Of a DNA stretch of 64,000 bases, positions 12,546 to 26,325 are shown one piece after another. Made by a program: the position numbers and the translations under genes. Under the pieces are notes generated by a model. It saw nothing but the letters and a program-made list of their open reading frames with translations, did not search any database and was not told the DNA's origin. Within the stretch, counting starts at the first letter, position 1. The number at the start of each line of letters is the position of its first letter. Source of the DNA: Rhinopomastus cyanomelas. Taxonomy: Eukaryota; Chordata; Aves; Bucerotiformes; Rhinopomastidae. Location of the stretch: assembly GCA_013400115.1 (NCBI GenBank), contig VXBP01008606.1, positions 434,001 through 498,000 of the forward strand, read 5' to 3'.

Positions 12546-15151
12546 CCAGTGGCTTGAACTAGGGGACTTCCCCAAGTCCTAAGGACAGGTTTCTAGAATG
12601 GTGGCCATTTAACTACAAAATGTAGGAGCTTATTTTTTACTGGCTTGGGCAGACCTGTGAAGCCTGTGATTAAAGCGCTGGTACAGCAGTGCTGCTGGAA
12701 AGCAGTGGCTGAAGGCACAGCCTGTGAGAGCTGGATGCACCATGACCACATAGAACATCTGAGTGCAGGAGCCTTTCAAAGTCAGGACCTTCACAGATGC
12801 TTTCAGAGAACAGTTCTACCTCCTGGAAAGAATAAGAAACCCGAACATGGCTGATGAAGACCCAGCACAGGCACTAGGAGGTATCTGACGGTAAAGGGAA
12901 TGCAATGCCTGATACCTCATCCAGCTTCCTCTGGCTTGTGGCTACGGAGTCTCCTGGAACTGAGCTCTTACAAAATAGCTGACGTGCTGTTGCTCATAAT
13001 GACAGATATTTAACCCACGGAGGTTTAACCGTCACAATACTTTCACCACTGACTCCTGTACTTCTGAGGTGGCTCCCCCTTCATTTAGTCATTCTCACTC
13101 TTTCCCAGGAAACTTAGAAACCACCTAAATAAACCAGCACCCATTGAGACATTGCAAATGTCATAACAGTCATTCATGTGTCTCACTATTTGTCCTACAT
13201 TTGACTTGATTCATTCATGGATGATGAAGTCATCCATCATTAAGAAACCAGAAACCACACCACAATTTGGGAATCTTTGACTAGACTCCCCTGGCAGAGA
13301 TGATCGGGGGGAATAATGGTAAACTCACACTCCTCTGATTTACTCCTGCTTTAGCCCTGCCTCACATTACTCTTTGCCTGTTAAAAGCAAAAGTCCTTGC
13401 GCAAAGGCAAGACAAGTCAACACGTAAGCCTGAAAAAAGAACTAAACTATGCTGGCACTTCTCTGTGACACCATCCACCTGTTTCCATACAGTCTCAGAG
13501 TTTTCTGGTCATGGAGTGGACACAGACAGGACTGCCATATGACTGCTGCACTGCCAGCACTCTCCCACCAAAGCGTGCCCAGATGCACGCTGCTAGCTGG
13601 AAGCAAGGGACAGTCTGTTTTGATCTTTACGTCCATACACCTGACAATTATCCATGCAGAAAAATCCTCCCTCAGATGCAAACCTGTCCCTCACTTCAAC
13701 CATCCATGGGCAGAAGCCTGCAGTATTTTTATCATTAAACCCAGCTGAAATACAGTTTCATTCTAGAACTCATGTTTGATCTGTTGAGGACTGAGTTCAG
13801 CCTGTCTTTTGGACTGCAAAGTTTCCAAAAATATAAGAAACACAAAAAAGAAAATGGTTTGATTAAAATGAGGACTGTGTGGAATAGGAGAGCCTGCAGG
13901 AAGAAGGACAGTTAGACCAGTTTCTCTCTGAATGAATTAGGGTTGCTCTGCTGAGTCACATGGGCATCACTGGTGAAGCCCTTTGATCCTCAGTGCTTTA
14001 CCTCTGGTTAACAGTTAACTCTTTTGTACCCAACAATGGCTAAAACCAGCTCAAGACCAAGTTTTCAAAGTCTTTCAAAGTCACTGTTATCAGACTATTG
14101 GTCATATGATAACAGAGACATCAGAGCTTTAACTGAAGAGTAGACTGCAGTGTTTTTAGTAGAGGCCATGAATGTTCCCAGCTGGAAATACTTGGATTTA
14201 GTGCTTTTGTGCAGAACCCTTTCAGCAGGAGGATCCGATCCATCTGTGAAGTTCACAGTGGATGTACACCCAGATTTCTGTGCCTCCAGAACTGAAGGGG
14301 ACTTGGGGTGATGATTCAGACACAACTGCATTGCTTTATACATTTTAGCTTGGCTTTTACCTTCCTGTGGTTTCTTCTTGGTGAACACAGAAAAGGTCTT
14401 TTACATAATGAGAAAGAGCATGAAAGCCAACAGCTTAATGAAAATTCAAAGAGGTAGCTAATATGCTGGAAGGAAGCTTTATGGTCTTCAAGTATTTACT
14501 GTTCTTCCCCTATCTCTGACTCTCCTACTGGCATGACCACAGTTGTACTGCTTGTTTTTCAAATCAGAGACGCAGGAATGACCTGTTAGGTCATCTAGTA
14601 CCTCGCAGAGCCAGTGCATGAGTCTACTGTTGCACATCTGTCCAGTCAGCTATTTAAATTCCTCTAAAGACATACTGCATCCAAATTAGAGCACAGAAGT
14701 CTCTTGGAACTGTCAGTATGCAGGGCTATAACTGGAAAAGATCTGCTAGTGTGAGTAACACTGAGAAGTAAAGTTCTTCTGTGGATAAAGCTGAGAATCC
14801 AGCCATTTTTCTGTAGAAGATTTTGTAACTGGCTTTCAGTTTGCACCGTGAACAGACTGTATATCTTTAAGATGCTCATTCTTGCCAGGCACTTTATTTC
14901 ACAATAGTCAGTGAAATGTGCAGATGTTGCCCAAACCTTTCAAAGCAGCAGGGCTCTGCAGCTGCTTGCAAGATTTCAGAACTGCAGTTCAAAAATGGCT
15001 CAAGCTGGCTTTTCCCTGGCCATCACAAGAGGACCTGAGTCCTCTCATGTATTATATTGCTCTTTAAGGCGAGAAACAATAGCCCTGTCCTTTTCCCACG
15101 TTTACATGTTCTTAACTTTAACATAATTTGTACCAAAATGAAACTGTGAAG

Positions 15152-15350
15152 AGCAGCAATGCCAAACCCAGGCATTCACGGGTCATGAGTCAGGCCCCTA
15201 ATAATCATGAGATTGGGTTTAAAATCACGCAATCAGGCCCTGCCCTCCGCATTGCATCATCTTTGCCTGGATTTTGAAAGATCAAAACAGCAAGACTCAT
15301 ATTTTTAGTATTTTTTCTCAGACCAGGCTTAAAAATATCTCGCATTTTCT
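15152..15350 (-). repeat. Old amniote interspersed repeat, family not named
   Basis: CGGGTCATGAGTCAGGCCCC, TAATAATCATGAGATTGGGT and TTAAAATCACGCAATCAGG resemble an interspersed repeat with 'tcatgagattggctttaaaa' units that is frequent in turtle and crocodilian DNA. I cannot name the family with certainty, and the boundaries are approximate. Confidence 0.4.
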
Positions 15351-16659
15351 CAAGAAAAAAATAACTCACATTCTGCTGCAGTCACCTGCTCAAGGACTTT
15401 TAAACCACTATAAATATTCCAAGACTCACAATGCAATTGCAAAGAATTTACAGAAGCTTTGAGCTGCCACGTGGATGTAAGCCAGTTCACGGGTTCAACT
15501 ACATAATGACAATTTTAAAGGAGAGATAACAGGATAATCTGTGAGGACAAATACATACCTGGCTGTGGGTTCCCTCATATAGTTGCCAGGGAGGGTACAA
15601 CTCCCCTCAGCAAAGCATCTTTCTACTAAACTAATTTGGCCCATTGCATCATCTTTAGTGGAAGCTACTAACACCAGGATTCATTTTGAGGTGGTCAACA
15701 TACACAGCAAGCAGGCTGAGCTCGTGCAGTTACTGACCATGTGAAAATCCTTTACATCACACACACTGGCTGTAGCTACCCCTACAAGTTTAGGCAGCTT
15801 AGCAGCACTGGCATTGCTGGTGGAAACCCTTCTTCCAATGCAGACGTAGTCATCCCAGTACAAAAGCCTTACAGTGAAACAGCTGGTGGTGGTTCCCTGA
15901 CTTGGCATAAACTGTGCTGATTCCAGTGCTTTTACACCAACAGAGCTGTGTCTATACAAGGGCTTTTACCATAATAGCTGTGTTAGCAAAATAAATCAAA
16001 GAACCAACCACCTCAACCAGCACAGCTCTGTGGTAAGCTGCCTAAGTGTAAAACAAGCCTCGCTGAAGGTTTCTAGAGAGCACTTCTCTGGTTCTGTGCA
16101 AAATGGTGAATTTGGCCGTAGAACAAGCGAACCCCTTCCTGCTTTGCAGAGTTTTGTTAAAAGCTATTTCCTATCCATGTATTTCTTGCTTCTCACTTCC
16201 AAAGCCCTCATTTTTAAGAAATGTTACCAAAATAGTTATGATTTTGACTGAACTTAAAAGGATTTCTGTGTAAAACACCCTGTGTCACTCCTAGCTGGCA
16301 GGAAGACCCCAATGCATGTTCCTTGCATTCTGTACGTGCTCAAATGACAGTTTTGCTCTGTCTCCAAACTTTGTCCTAAGTGTTTCTAACAGAAACACTT
16401 GTTTTCAGGACAAGTAGTGCATTACTTGTCAGCAGTCATCTGTCCACTTCTAGAAAACAGGTAGTATTCTTTGATATGTTCAACATGAAAGGAATGAGTC
16501 TAGTGGAAAGGCAGAAAAAAAGAGATAGCTGTGCCAGTCACCTCCTTTTAGTAACCTACAGCATGGTCAGTGCTGCCCCAGCTCCTGGATACTCAGACAA
16601 CAGCTTCATGTGCCTTTGGTACCCCCACGTCTCAGGTTGATGTGACAGCCTGGGATCCC

Positions 16660-16770
16660 CTAGGCAAGTTAGTTTGACCAGTGACTTTCCACATCAGCGG
16701 GGACAAATCACTTAAAAGCTCTGAGCCCCACTTCACCCATCTGTAAGAGGTGCAGAAAATCAGCTTCTAC
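16660..16770 (+). repeat. MIR-like SINE relic
   Basis: ACAAATCACTTAAAAGCTCT, GAGCCCCACTTCACCCATCT then GTAAGAGG correspond to the MIR core (caagtcacttaacctctctg, cctcagtttccccatctgta). The 5' head is not recognisable. Confidence 0.6.
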
Positions 16771-19714
16771 TTCTTTCTGCAGTGGAATTATTTTATTTCA
16801 TTACTATTTCTCATCCCTGGATGAACAGTGTCACTGGACTGTAAAATATTAGTGTTGTTATCCCTTTAAATTGAAAATGGATTGAAGGAATAAAAGTAAA
16901 TGTATGGTCTATTTTGGCAGATGTCTTCCAACAGATGGGTGTCTATGGTCTTCTTTATAAGAGCTGTCTGCTGTCTGTGATTCAGACCATCTAAGGAATG
17001 CCATGAGCATGGAGTAAATGGACAGCAAGTCTGGGAAAGGACTTTATTGTGGTTTCGAAGCTTTCAATTCCCAACTGCATGCACAAGTTTTTTTCAAGTA
17101 ACTCTTTGCCAGTATTTCAAAAGTATCATTGAAAATTGCTCGATGACTTCCAAAAACTGAGTGCTTTCTGCTGATAACAGCCCCCTGGTTTAGCCTTCAA
17201 AGGTACCATGCCTTCCACCAGCAAATCGCTAGCACTGGGGTTCCTTGTCTTGGTGCATCAGTCCGTGCTGGGACCCTGTCCACTGAAGCACCGAGAGAAC
17301 ATTCACGTACCCATCCTGCAAGTGTCAGTTCTTGGCGGCCGTGCCAGTGGTCTCCTAATGGAGTCTGCATGTTCTTTTGAACAGGAAACGCTTTGTAACA
17401 CAACTTGCCTGTGGGCACTTACTGCACCAATTAAAGATTCCTGAGCTGGAGAACAAAGAGGTGCCAGTGGAACTATGGTTTTAATCACTTGATTCATTTT
17501 CTTCCTTCCTCTACTGCTGATTTGGTGTGTATGGGTTTTTCTTTTTCTTGCCTGGCTTTGTTTTGCATGTTTTTAGGCAGCAGGATGGCTGCTCAGAAAG
17601 ACTGATGGGGAAAAAAAGGGCCTTGAAAAGGGGCAGCATTGGTCTGAATTTTCAAATTGTTTCTAGGGTTGAACACCACCAGCTGCCAGCCTGCCATTAC
17701 CATGCAAATACTGGTTCTAATTCAGGTATGTGGCATGTGAATTTCAGTAACATTAGTGTACTGGGTGTTTAAATTGTACTAGAGAGAAGGATTATGAGAT
17801 AGTTTTTGATAGTGGTAAACTGAGGTTTACACTTCGCTGAAAGGCCAAGCTCAGACGCAGCCCTGGAGACCTTCCTCCTGATCCACTGATCTTTCTACTT
17901 CCTGACAACAAACTACAGGTTTTTGGGAACAGAACTGCTTTTTTGTTGTCTTCTCATTCCACCTCTAGAAAAGCACTTAGAACCTAATGTGACACAAGTC
18001 CACAATAGCAGTGATCCAAAACTAAAGCATGTTGTGCACCCACAAAGTGCTGAAAAGTCCCAACAGAGACCAGAAAATCTGGAATAATGTGAGTCAGAGC
18101 TTCAGGAATGAGTGTGATGAACACATCGATTTGCTAGAGCTTTGAGCGCAACGCTTTACAGAATGTACATGTTTCACTCTTAGTCAAACTCTGCCCGAGC
18201 AGAAATGACCACACCTTCTATGAAAAGTAGTTCTAATTAAAAACAGAGCATGGCTTTTTCTGATGCAAACTGTTGCTCTAACTGAACCACAGCCCATTTG
18301 CAACACTGAAAGTCAGCCCTGTCTAAAATGCCAGCAAACTGGAACATTTCCCCCTCTGCCCTCTCTCGCTGTTTTACTCTGTGCAGGGACATATGATGAG
18401 AACAGCTATGAACCAAGCTAAAACACACTCCCAAAGCCCCCATCCGTGCTTTATGGGGAAGTAATCAATACAGCGTTCAGAGAGAAAAGTGGCTCCTCCA
18501 CAGGCAGGCAGGAAGGCAGGCTGATGGATCCACTGCCCTGACACACAGAAGGTTTAAACTACCTTCACCATGCAGTTGTTCCCCCCGCACAGGGAAATCC
18601 CAGCTGGCAGCAAGCTGACAGAACTGGCTTTGAGCCACCACCTCCTCCATCCTCCATGCAGGGGCTGGGGAAGGCGAACAGGATGCTCACAGCGTGCCAG
18701 GACCCGAGCCAAGACCCTAAGGACCATACTGGCCGTGAGGTAGAACTGTGTCCTGTCTTCCCTCCTGCAGGTACTGACCCCTCTCCTCTGAGGGGATGTG
18801 TGTCCTCAGATGCAGTGTCCGGCACACTGCAAAGAGGGCAGCAACAAACCAAAGCTGTCAGGAAGGAGCTCAGCCTCCCTCTGACTGCTGCTTACACGGA
18901 GCTGACACAGTAGCTTTGCTTCTCGGGTCCCCAGGAGACCCAGGGTTTCCTGGAGGTACACCCTGCTCAGCCTTGTGCCTAACAGCTCCCAGCCAGAGGA
19001 GAAAAATAGCTGTCAGGAAAGAAAGATACTTCCTGAACACAGAGGGGAAAAGGGATTTTAATTCAATTTAATGCCACTATGGGGACACGCAGAGGGTTTT
19101 CTTGGCGTTGAATGAAAGAACACAAAAGCAAAATGCAGAGACCCGACACAGTCTGAATGGTCCTGGATGACACCCACAGTTAGAGCAGTGGTGACTGCAG
19201 TGGGGAGCAAAGCTGTGCGAATCAGCACATCACAGGTAGTGAAGGTGATCAAAAGTGCTGGGTGATTCACAGCCACCACATCTCACATCCTGCACGTCCA
19301 CTTTCTGAAGAAGTATCTGCTGCATCTGAAATTTTCTGTGAAATACATGAGCCCACCGTAGAACATCTCTGCTGATCAGTGCTGATAAACCACTACACAA
19401 GCATCTGCCTTGCTTTTCTCCTCCCCATTAAAGATTACTGGTGCACCAAAAATAATTCAGAGCTGCTGCATGGAGCAGACAGTTCCGAGTGTCAGATGTG
19501 GTTAGACTGTTACCATTTGAACAATGGCAATCGTTTTCCTTTGTGAAGTAAAAAGCACACAGTGTGACAGCTGAACCAAAAAGAAGAACCAAACCTAACA
19601 CAGGCGAGTTGATAACATTCAAGACCACAGCTACACATCCCTTATTTGTACATGGAAAGAGCCTAACACCATGCTTGGCACTCAGAGCTCTTCAAGGCAC
19701 TTCTAGATCGTGTT

Positions 19715-19880
19715 GCATCTCAGTGCTTTACAGTCTGTGATGCATTTAGCCCTTACTGCTCTTGTCACACAATCTTTGAGTGTCTGTGTTGCAGATGGGG
19801 CAAGAGAAGCCAAGTGGCTTCTCCAGGGCCACACAGGAACCATCTGGCTCTGCGGTGTAAGCCTGGACACTCCTGGGCAT
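19715..19880 (-). repeat. MIR-like SINE relic
   Basis: This is the reverse-complement MIR pattern: CTCAGTGCTTTACAGTCTGT, then GCAGATGGGGCAAGAGAAGC, CAAGTGGCTTCTCCAGGGCC, ACACAGGAACC. The order of landmarks is as in MIR (cagatggggaaactgaggc, gcccaaggtcacacag). Confidence 0.6.
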
Positions 19881-20399
19881 GACCAGCACCCGAAGCCCTG
19901 GATGACTCGTGCTCAAAGCTGCCTCACCAAGGGATTTTGGACAGTGCTGCAAATAACTGATTTTTAACTGGGTTTATGCTTTGAATAACTAACGTGATTA
20001 CTCTGAAGGTCTTGGAAGAACCAGATTCTATTTGTCCATGTATTTCTGCGGTTGTTTGTGTAACTTTTACCATTGTGGGTGGTTTTCGTTATGAATAATA
20101 TTAAGATGAGGCCTCGGCTGAAACGTGCTGAGCACGCTCTCATCCTATGGCTTTCACATACATTTGAAGCTAATCACTGCTTGCCAGTAGAAGCCTGGAC
20201 ACCCGATGTGTCCTGAAGGATCTCCTGACCATGACCTATCTTCACTCCTGAAGTATTTCCAGCAGTACTGAATCTCTGAGGCAGAGCTTTGAAACTTTGT
20301 CTGCCAATTCTTCATGAATATTCACTTTATTTGGGGATTCATCTTTATACTATTTGATATCAAAAAGTTATGGATATAGTTTTGGTTCTGACAGAGGAA

Positions 20400-21016
20400 T
20401 GTGGAGGTATGTGGAGAAATATGTATATCAAGGTACAAACTTTCTACTCCTTTATTCTGCTTTAGTGAGGCCACACCTGGAATACCGTGCCCAGTTATGG
20501 TCTGTCCAATTCAAGAGAGAGAAAGGATTAATTGAGAGAGTTCAATGTAGAGCTATGAGGATGATTGAGTCTAGGACAACTGCCTTGTGAAGAGAGATTG
20601 AGAAAATTGGGACTTTTTAGTGTGGACAAAAGAAGACTATGAGGGGATTTAATCACTGTCTACAAATATGTGAGGGCTGGGTGTAAAGAAGAAAGGAGCA
20701 TTCTCTTTTCAATTGCATCCGACAGGTCAAGGGGTAATGGATACAAGCTCAAACACAAGAAGTTTCACCTCAATATGAGAAAAAACTTCTTTTACAGTAA
20801 GGCTAATTAAATATTGGAACAGCTTGCTTAGGGAGGTTGTGGAGTTCCCTTCCCTGGAGATGTTTCAGACCCATCTTGATGCATTTTGTGTAATTGATTT
20901 AGGGTTTTTAGACAGTTATGCTTCTCGTAATTTATATCCTGCTTGAGCAGGAGGCTTGGACCCCATGGCCTTTATAGGCCACTTCCAACCCTAATAAACT
21001 GTGTAAACTGTGTGTA
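20400..21016 (+). mobile_element. CR1 LINE fragment, 5'-truncated, with broken ORF2
   Basis: The plus strand encodes a decayed end of CR1 ORF2. It begins with the reverse-transcriptase segment LYSALVRPHLEYRAQLWSVQ, then GLIERVQCRAMRMIE. After frame breaks come recognisable pieces (LGLFSV-like, RGNGYKLKHKKFHLN, NMRKNFF, REVVEFPSLEMF). The 3' end reads CTTCCAACCCTAATAAACTG followed by short AAACTGTGT repeats. The internal stops and frameshifts mean it is an inactive, fairly old copy. The start is approximate, because truncated CR1 copies have no target-site landmark. Confidence 0.88.
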
Positions 21017-24000
21017 AACGTATGTGTGGTGACATCTAACCTGCATAAAGGTCCCTAATAGCCACAAACCTGACCTTCAAGACATGACAGCAAGATCCTT
21101 CCCTTCCAGTAAGTCTATCTTTTGTAATTCTGTCTGAGAGGGGTGAACTGGGATGTTGAAAGGAGGCTGTATAGGCTGTGCTGGGAATCTCTTGCACTGA
21201 GGCAGCACTAGCAAGAGGAGAATAGGAGCAAAAATCTCCTTCCAAAAAAGCATATGGTAGGCCTGCAGTATATCAGGAATGAGCTACAGGCATGCAATTA
21301 CCACTAATGTAGCCAGTATGGCTAGCATCATGTGCAGCACTCTTGCACATCGCAAACCCCAGCTGAGAAGACAGGCAAATACCTGCCACCACGTGCCTTA
21401 AGGTCCATGCTGTAATGGCTGCACCATTGCTGCCATTCAACCTTGAGGCCTTTCAGCTTTGTAACATGGTCACATGTTGGACTGTGGAAGTGGAACTCTT
21501 ATCTTTACAAAGCAGGAGGTAAAGACAGGTTAGGTGTGCTTAATCCTGAGTATGCCAGTGCCCTGTGGAGCAGTCAAGGCTCTGAGCAAAGAACAAACCA
21601 TGGTTGCAGGAAAGACAAATATGGGTATTTTTACAGCAGGAAGAGTAAGAAAATAATGAAGGGTCCTTGCCAGCAGTTGCAGCAGGAAGCTGGAAGAGGT
21701 AAAGGGAACACACAAGAGCATTAGCTATGAGATGTTCTTCTCCAGTCACTTCCAGGAACGTTCAAAGCCTACGAGTGGGACAGCGTACTCACTCTGAGAG
21801 GCAACAGCTTCAGGAATGAGGAACAGATAGAGTAGGGCTTGTCCCAAGTCACTCAAGAAGTTTGTGTCAAAGCTCAGAACAGAAGCAAAATCCAGAACTT
21901 GTAAGGCTGTGCATTAACCACGAAGGCAGAGGACAAGAGTTGACAGGAGGAGGTCACAGCCATAGAAAGGGTAGGAAGCTGGGCTGTCAGCAGAAACATA
22001 GAGAAGAACAAAGAAAAGGGAGAAGGAAGGTGGGGGCGGGGAAGAAGAGAGAAGGGAAGTAAAAGGCACTGAAACAGTGGTTGCCCAAGAGCCTGTGCAT
22101 CACCAGCAGTGCAGCACACTCATGCCAAGTCTGGCTTGGGAACCACCAACTCAGTATCTCTCTGTGAAAAATCACAGCAAGACCTAACAGCTCACTCTAT
22201 CTCAGAAGAGCTTTCTGGATAAACGGGATTTGAGGTAAAACCTCCATAATCCTTTGGGTTTGCTTTCTTTTAATACCATAAAGCACAAAAATAAACTTTC
22301 TAGTTAGGAAAAATATGGCTTTTGTTACGTTCTGAGTCACTTTTCCCCAAGAGCAAACAAAGTGGCTTTTCAATTCAAGTCCTGAGCATTTCAGAATGAA
22401 ATGTTTTTCAAAGTCCTAAAGCAAATCGCAAGTCTCCAAGTCACACTTCAAGCTGATGTAAGCTCACTGAGGTCAGTAAAGAGATTGCTGTTGCCTGGCC
22501 TGACTTGGGTGGCACAACTGATAAATTAATTCTGGTTGAAATCAATTCAAGATGATTCTGTCAGACAAGCAGAAGCCTGGATATTCATTATTGACTTGCT
22601 GCTCCTCTTAGCTTGGAGGTTGAGTGCATCCCTAGTGAGTGATACTATGGTTAGATGTTACTGGTCTGATTCAGCAACCAGTGATGTGCATTTTGAAGTT
22701 CATTTTGGGAGCTCATTTACGTGGACTTTGGCTGGACTCTTGTTTGCTAGCTTTTACTTCAAGATGCTTTCATTTGTACTTCTTTTACAATGTTTGCATC
22801 ACATATATTTAGAAATGATCCCTCAGGTTCTCATAGTAAAAGTCCCTTAAAAGAAGTGTCCAATATTACTACTAGAAGGATTACCTTGCTTTGTTGTCAT
22901 GCTCCATTCCCTGAATGGGATGGAAGTGTATTTTACTTGCCTATTTTCTGGCAGTTCCAACAAATGTTCTCAACCAAATTCACTGTTAAAAAATGACTCA
23001 ATGCTGCTTTTCAGAAAAGAGGACCAGTACTGCGATAACAATCCAGATTTTACTGTGATAGCACCAGAGCCATACCAACCACTTCTAAAACGCAGATTAA
23101 CAGAGAAAAGCATCAGCCAAACACTGCCCACAGAAATAGCAACAGAGACTGTACATGATACGGTCATAGAACATCCAGGAGTTCAAGAAAGTAAAACTTT
23201 TATGGGCAGGATTTCACAACTCAAGGAAACTACTGGGTGCTTACAAAGCACATTCACAACATCAATCCATAAATCCAATTGTCTGTGCTGAGAGGACAGC
23301 AGCAGTAAATACATGTGCAAATCAGGTCTGTACTTCATATATAAAAATACTCTACATTTACAACAATATATCCACCAATCTCACCTTACTCCCAGTAACA
23401 TCAATATTGCGTTTGCTACCAGCCATTGTAATTGCAGTGTCCAGCTGCACCATTAACTTTTCATTGATTTCCTCTTGCCAGGAACATTAACAAAAGAACC
23501 AATCAACCAGATTGCCAATAGCTGCCTACCTAAGAATAAGCAGGATATGTTCAAAGAAAGCTTTACTCTAACTGATATTCATTCCTAAAGGCTAAATCTG
23601 CTGGCTCACAACAAAGAAACAGCATTGTTTTACTTATCAATGTCCTACTGTTCATCTAGAACATCTGCAATAGTTTTGCCTGCAGCACTACCCCATTCAC
23701 TGCAGGCCTTGATAGACTGTTCAATGGGCTTTTTTTGGTACAAAATGTACAAGAGCATTTTGCAAACTGGACTTTGCTCTGATATGAATAATAAAAAAAT
23801 AATTTTAAAGTGCATTTTGTTTCAGATTCCCCATTTTCCAAACTAACCTTTGGCAAATGGGAACAACATGGCAACAGCTTGAAACCTGACAGCTTGCTCC
23901 ATGGCAGGGCAGAGGGTGTCTGCAGAACATTGTGTTTTGCTCGTTGCCAAAGTGCATTGCCATTTACCAGATACACAGGTGATGAAAGACCAAGATGCAG

Positions 24001-24135
24001 TATGAGCAAACAGTGAATATCCAAACCCACCAAAAGAAGGCCGCATTGGTTTAGCACTGAGGAACAGGTGGGCTATACAAAACTTTCTCCCTCCCTCCAA
24101 CAAACTGACCCATAGAAGAAAAGAGTGGCACTTAC

Positions 24136-24831
24136 CATCATCCAGATACGCTTGGTCCAGATTCTGTTCCTGTTTAATAGTGACTCCAGCTGGTAACACT
24201 TCTTTCTGGTCGCTAACCGGTGGTCCATTTTTTGCTGCCCTCTGTCCTGAGGCTGTCTGCTGCTGAATCACGGTAGGATATGAACTTGGACTTAACCTCT
24301 GTGCTTGACTGACCTGGGGCTGGCTGGATCTGGCAACATTGGAAGTAAAATTTTCACAGCACATGATGTGCTGAAATTCTTGGTGACTTCCACACCTCAG
24401 CTGCTGGTTGGTTGGAGAATAGTGAATTACTGGAGAAGACTGTTGGTTGCCTGGAGAGTGGTGGAGCACCGCTGAAGTTTGGCTTGGAGAACCAGCATGC
24501 ACCAGTACTGATCTGTGGGCATCTGAAATAGCAACTGGTGTAGCCATCAAATTGGATTGCTGGTAGCCCAGTTGGCTTGGGCTAAGGCTCTTGCTTCTTT
24601 GGTATATTACAGCGGACGGATTCTGCTGGTGGTATCGAGAATCAGGAGATGAAAGGCCTGAGCGCAACTGCTGGCAAGGGGCCATAGTGGCCACAAGACA
24701 GGAAGGAGATTCGGTGACCATTGTGTGCTGTGAATAGTAAGGCTGTGTTACTGTTCCCAGACCACTGTGTACTGTATTGCAGATTAAGGCCGGATCATAG
24801 TCATCAATGGGCTCTGTTTTGATTGACGGTA
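24136..24831 (-). CDS. NFATC2: NFATC2 large exon (C-terminal transactivation region)
   Basis: This 696-bp exon encodes 231 whole codons. It begins VPSIKTEPIDDYDPALIC and ends GVTIKQEQNLDQAYLDD. The minus-strand acceptor is TTATTCTAG before TACCG; the donor is GGATGATG followed by GTAAG. It carries the C-terminal transactivation domain specific to NFATC2: low complexity, rich in Ser, Gln and Pro, with repeated SP motifs (SLSPSQLGYQQ, HHSPGNQQ, HYSPTNQQ) and two KXE-type sites (IKTEP, IKQEQ) like the sumoylation sites known in NFAT proteins. There appears to be a two-residue insertion relative to human near LGTVTQPYY, which puts the full-length protein at about 923 residues. The frame remains open about 97 codons beyond the donor (see findings). 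Confidence 0.97.
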
Positions 24832-26325
24832 CTAGAATAAAGCATGCAAAGGACATTAATCGTACCAAGTTGATGAGAAACAGGTTTTCCTTGAAGTAAT
24901 GAGAGATTTAAGCTGTTTACAAGATTTGCATGTGCAAGGTTGTATCACACAGACATTGAGTTTAATAAATCACGGCAGAGCGCTCTACGCTATAATAGGT
25001 TCTTGAAATTCTGTACTGACCTATTTAACCACAGATTTCTAAAAAATGACAAATTTCATACTTTAGCTCATCTTTTAATTCATTTTAGTGCCACTCTGAA
25101 ACTTAAGCAAAATAAGAAGCCATAGATAGGTGCTCTGTTTAGTACTGCCATCTCAAAAGAAGACTGAATAAATAGAAATCCTATGACATATACAACTCCT
25201 CATTTTTCTGTCAAACATGTAAGTGTTGACCAAATGCAGAGTGGAACTAATTTAGGATTTTCTTTTTAGTTCCTTTGCTACATGTAACTTCCTCAGTACT
25301 GAGAACTGAAGACTTTTCTGAAACTGTCATTTAAAAGACCATGATTTGGTAAGAGTTGTGTGAATCTTGCTGTGGGTAAATGATGGTCCTCTACAGACAG
25401 TTTCTCATGCTTCTGATGATTTTTTGGTCAAATCTTCAGTCAACTTTGGTCAAGTTTCAGCGCAGAAATACCATAGAATGGAAATAGTGTAGTAGTCGCA
25501 CAGCTGGGTTATTTTTTGGAAATACTATTCCACAGCAGAGCAATTTAGCAACTATACAAAGCCTTCACAATGGTGACACCTTGCACAGTTCATAAGTTCA
25601 GGGAGAGAACCAGCAGTTTTCAGGCTGGAGGAGACCAAAATAAAAATCAGAATGAAAGTTTGCCTGTCCTTAGAAACAAGTCAAATGAAGACATCACTTT
25701 GAAGCTTGCATAAAATCTGGTGCTGTTATTTTATGCTTTCTGGTTTCCACAAACACAATACTCTGATTTTCTCACAATGTTTTTCTCGCAGCCAAAGCTG
25801 AGAAATTCTGGGAATCTCATTAGTAATCCTCTTGCATTTATTGTCACATGGCTCACCAATTCCCAAGAGGAAGAACATCAGAAAGCAGTCATATTTTTCT
25901 CAGCCAGCTTCATTCTGAAGAATATATATTGCTCGTCTTCCTCCATTCTGAGCCCGTCACTTTCCCAGACCTGATGTTATCTTCCTGCCGTGCATGTCAG
26001 CTGGGGAAGCTTATGGTTTTCACCAGGTCACATCATGTCACAGACCAAGTCTGCTCCCGCTAAGGCTGCTGGCAAACTTCCATCAAGTTAATGGGGCAGC
26101 ATCAGCCCATCATCAAACTAACTGTTCCCTTAACTTTGTGGAGAATTCTGATCATAAATCACATGCATCCTTTAAACCTCACAGTTGCTGAGTGCTTAGC
26201 TGTACTCTGCTCAATGACATTAGTAAAACTGAGATCCTCAAATAATGGCAAGAAAACAACGTAGCAGAAAGTAAAATCTTGCTTATAAGAACTAAGCAAC
26301 AACTTGCCCTATCCTTGGGAATTAC
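24832..26325 (-). other. NFATC2: NFATC2 intron (1.5 kb)
   Basis: This lies between the KRKR exon (donor GTAATT) and the C-terminal exon (acceptor TTATTCTAG). It is AT-rich and unique, and I recognised no repeat or RNA gene. Confidence 0.85.

Larger units (their letters stand above)
542..24135 (-). other. NFATC2: NFATC2 intron between large C-terminal exon and last visible exon (23.6 kb)
   Basis: The donor GTAAG is at 24135-24131 and the acceptor CTTTTTCAG at 550-542. Its contents, described in separate entries, are a tRNA/CR1 SINE, three MIR-like relics, a CA microsatellite, a 34-bp tandem duplication, an old amniote repeat near 15.2 kb and two CR1 copies. Between these, in stretches such as 860-2400, 5850-12300, 12600-15150 and 21050-23840, I see only unique intronic sequence without coding signature. 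I did not find the alternative VNEIIRKEF-type terminal exon here. Confidence 0.85.

Noticed and set aside
16775..16815. Candidate alternative NFATC2 terminal exon (minus-strand TAATGAAATAA)
   Set aside because: In the phase required by the 24136 donor the translation does not read Val-Asn-Glu-Ile-Ile and meets a stop at once.
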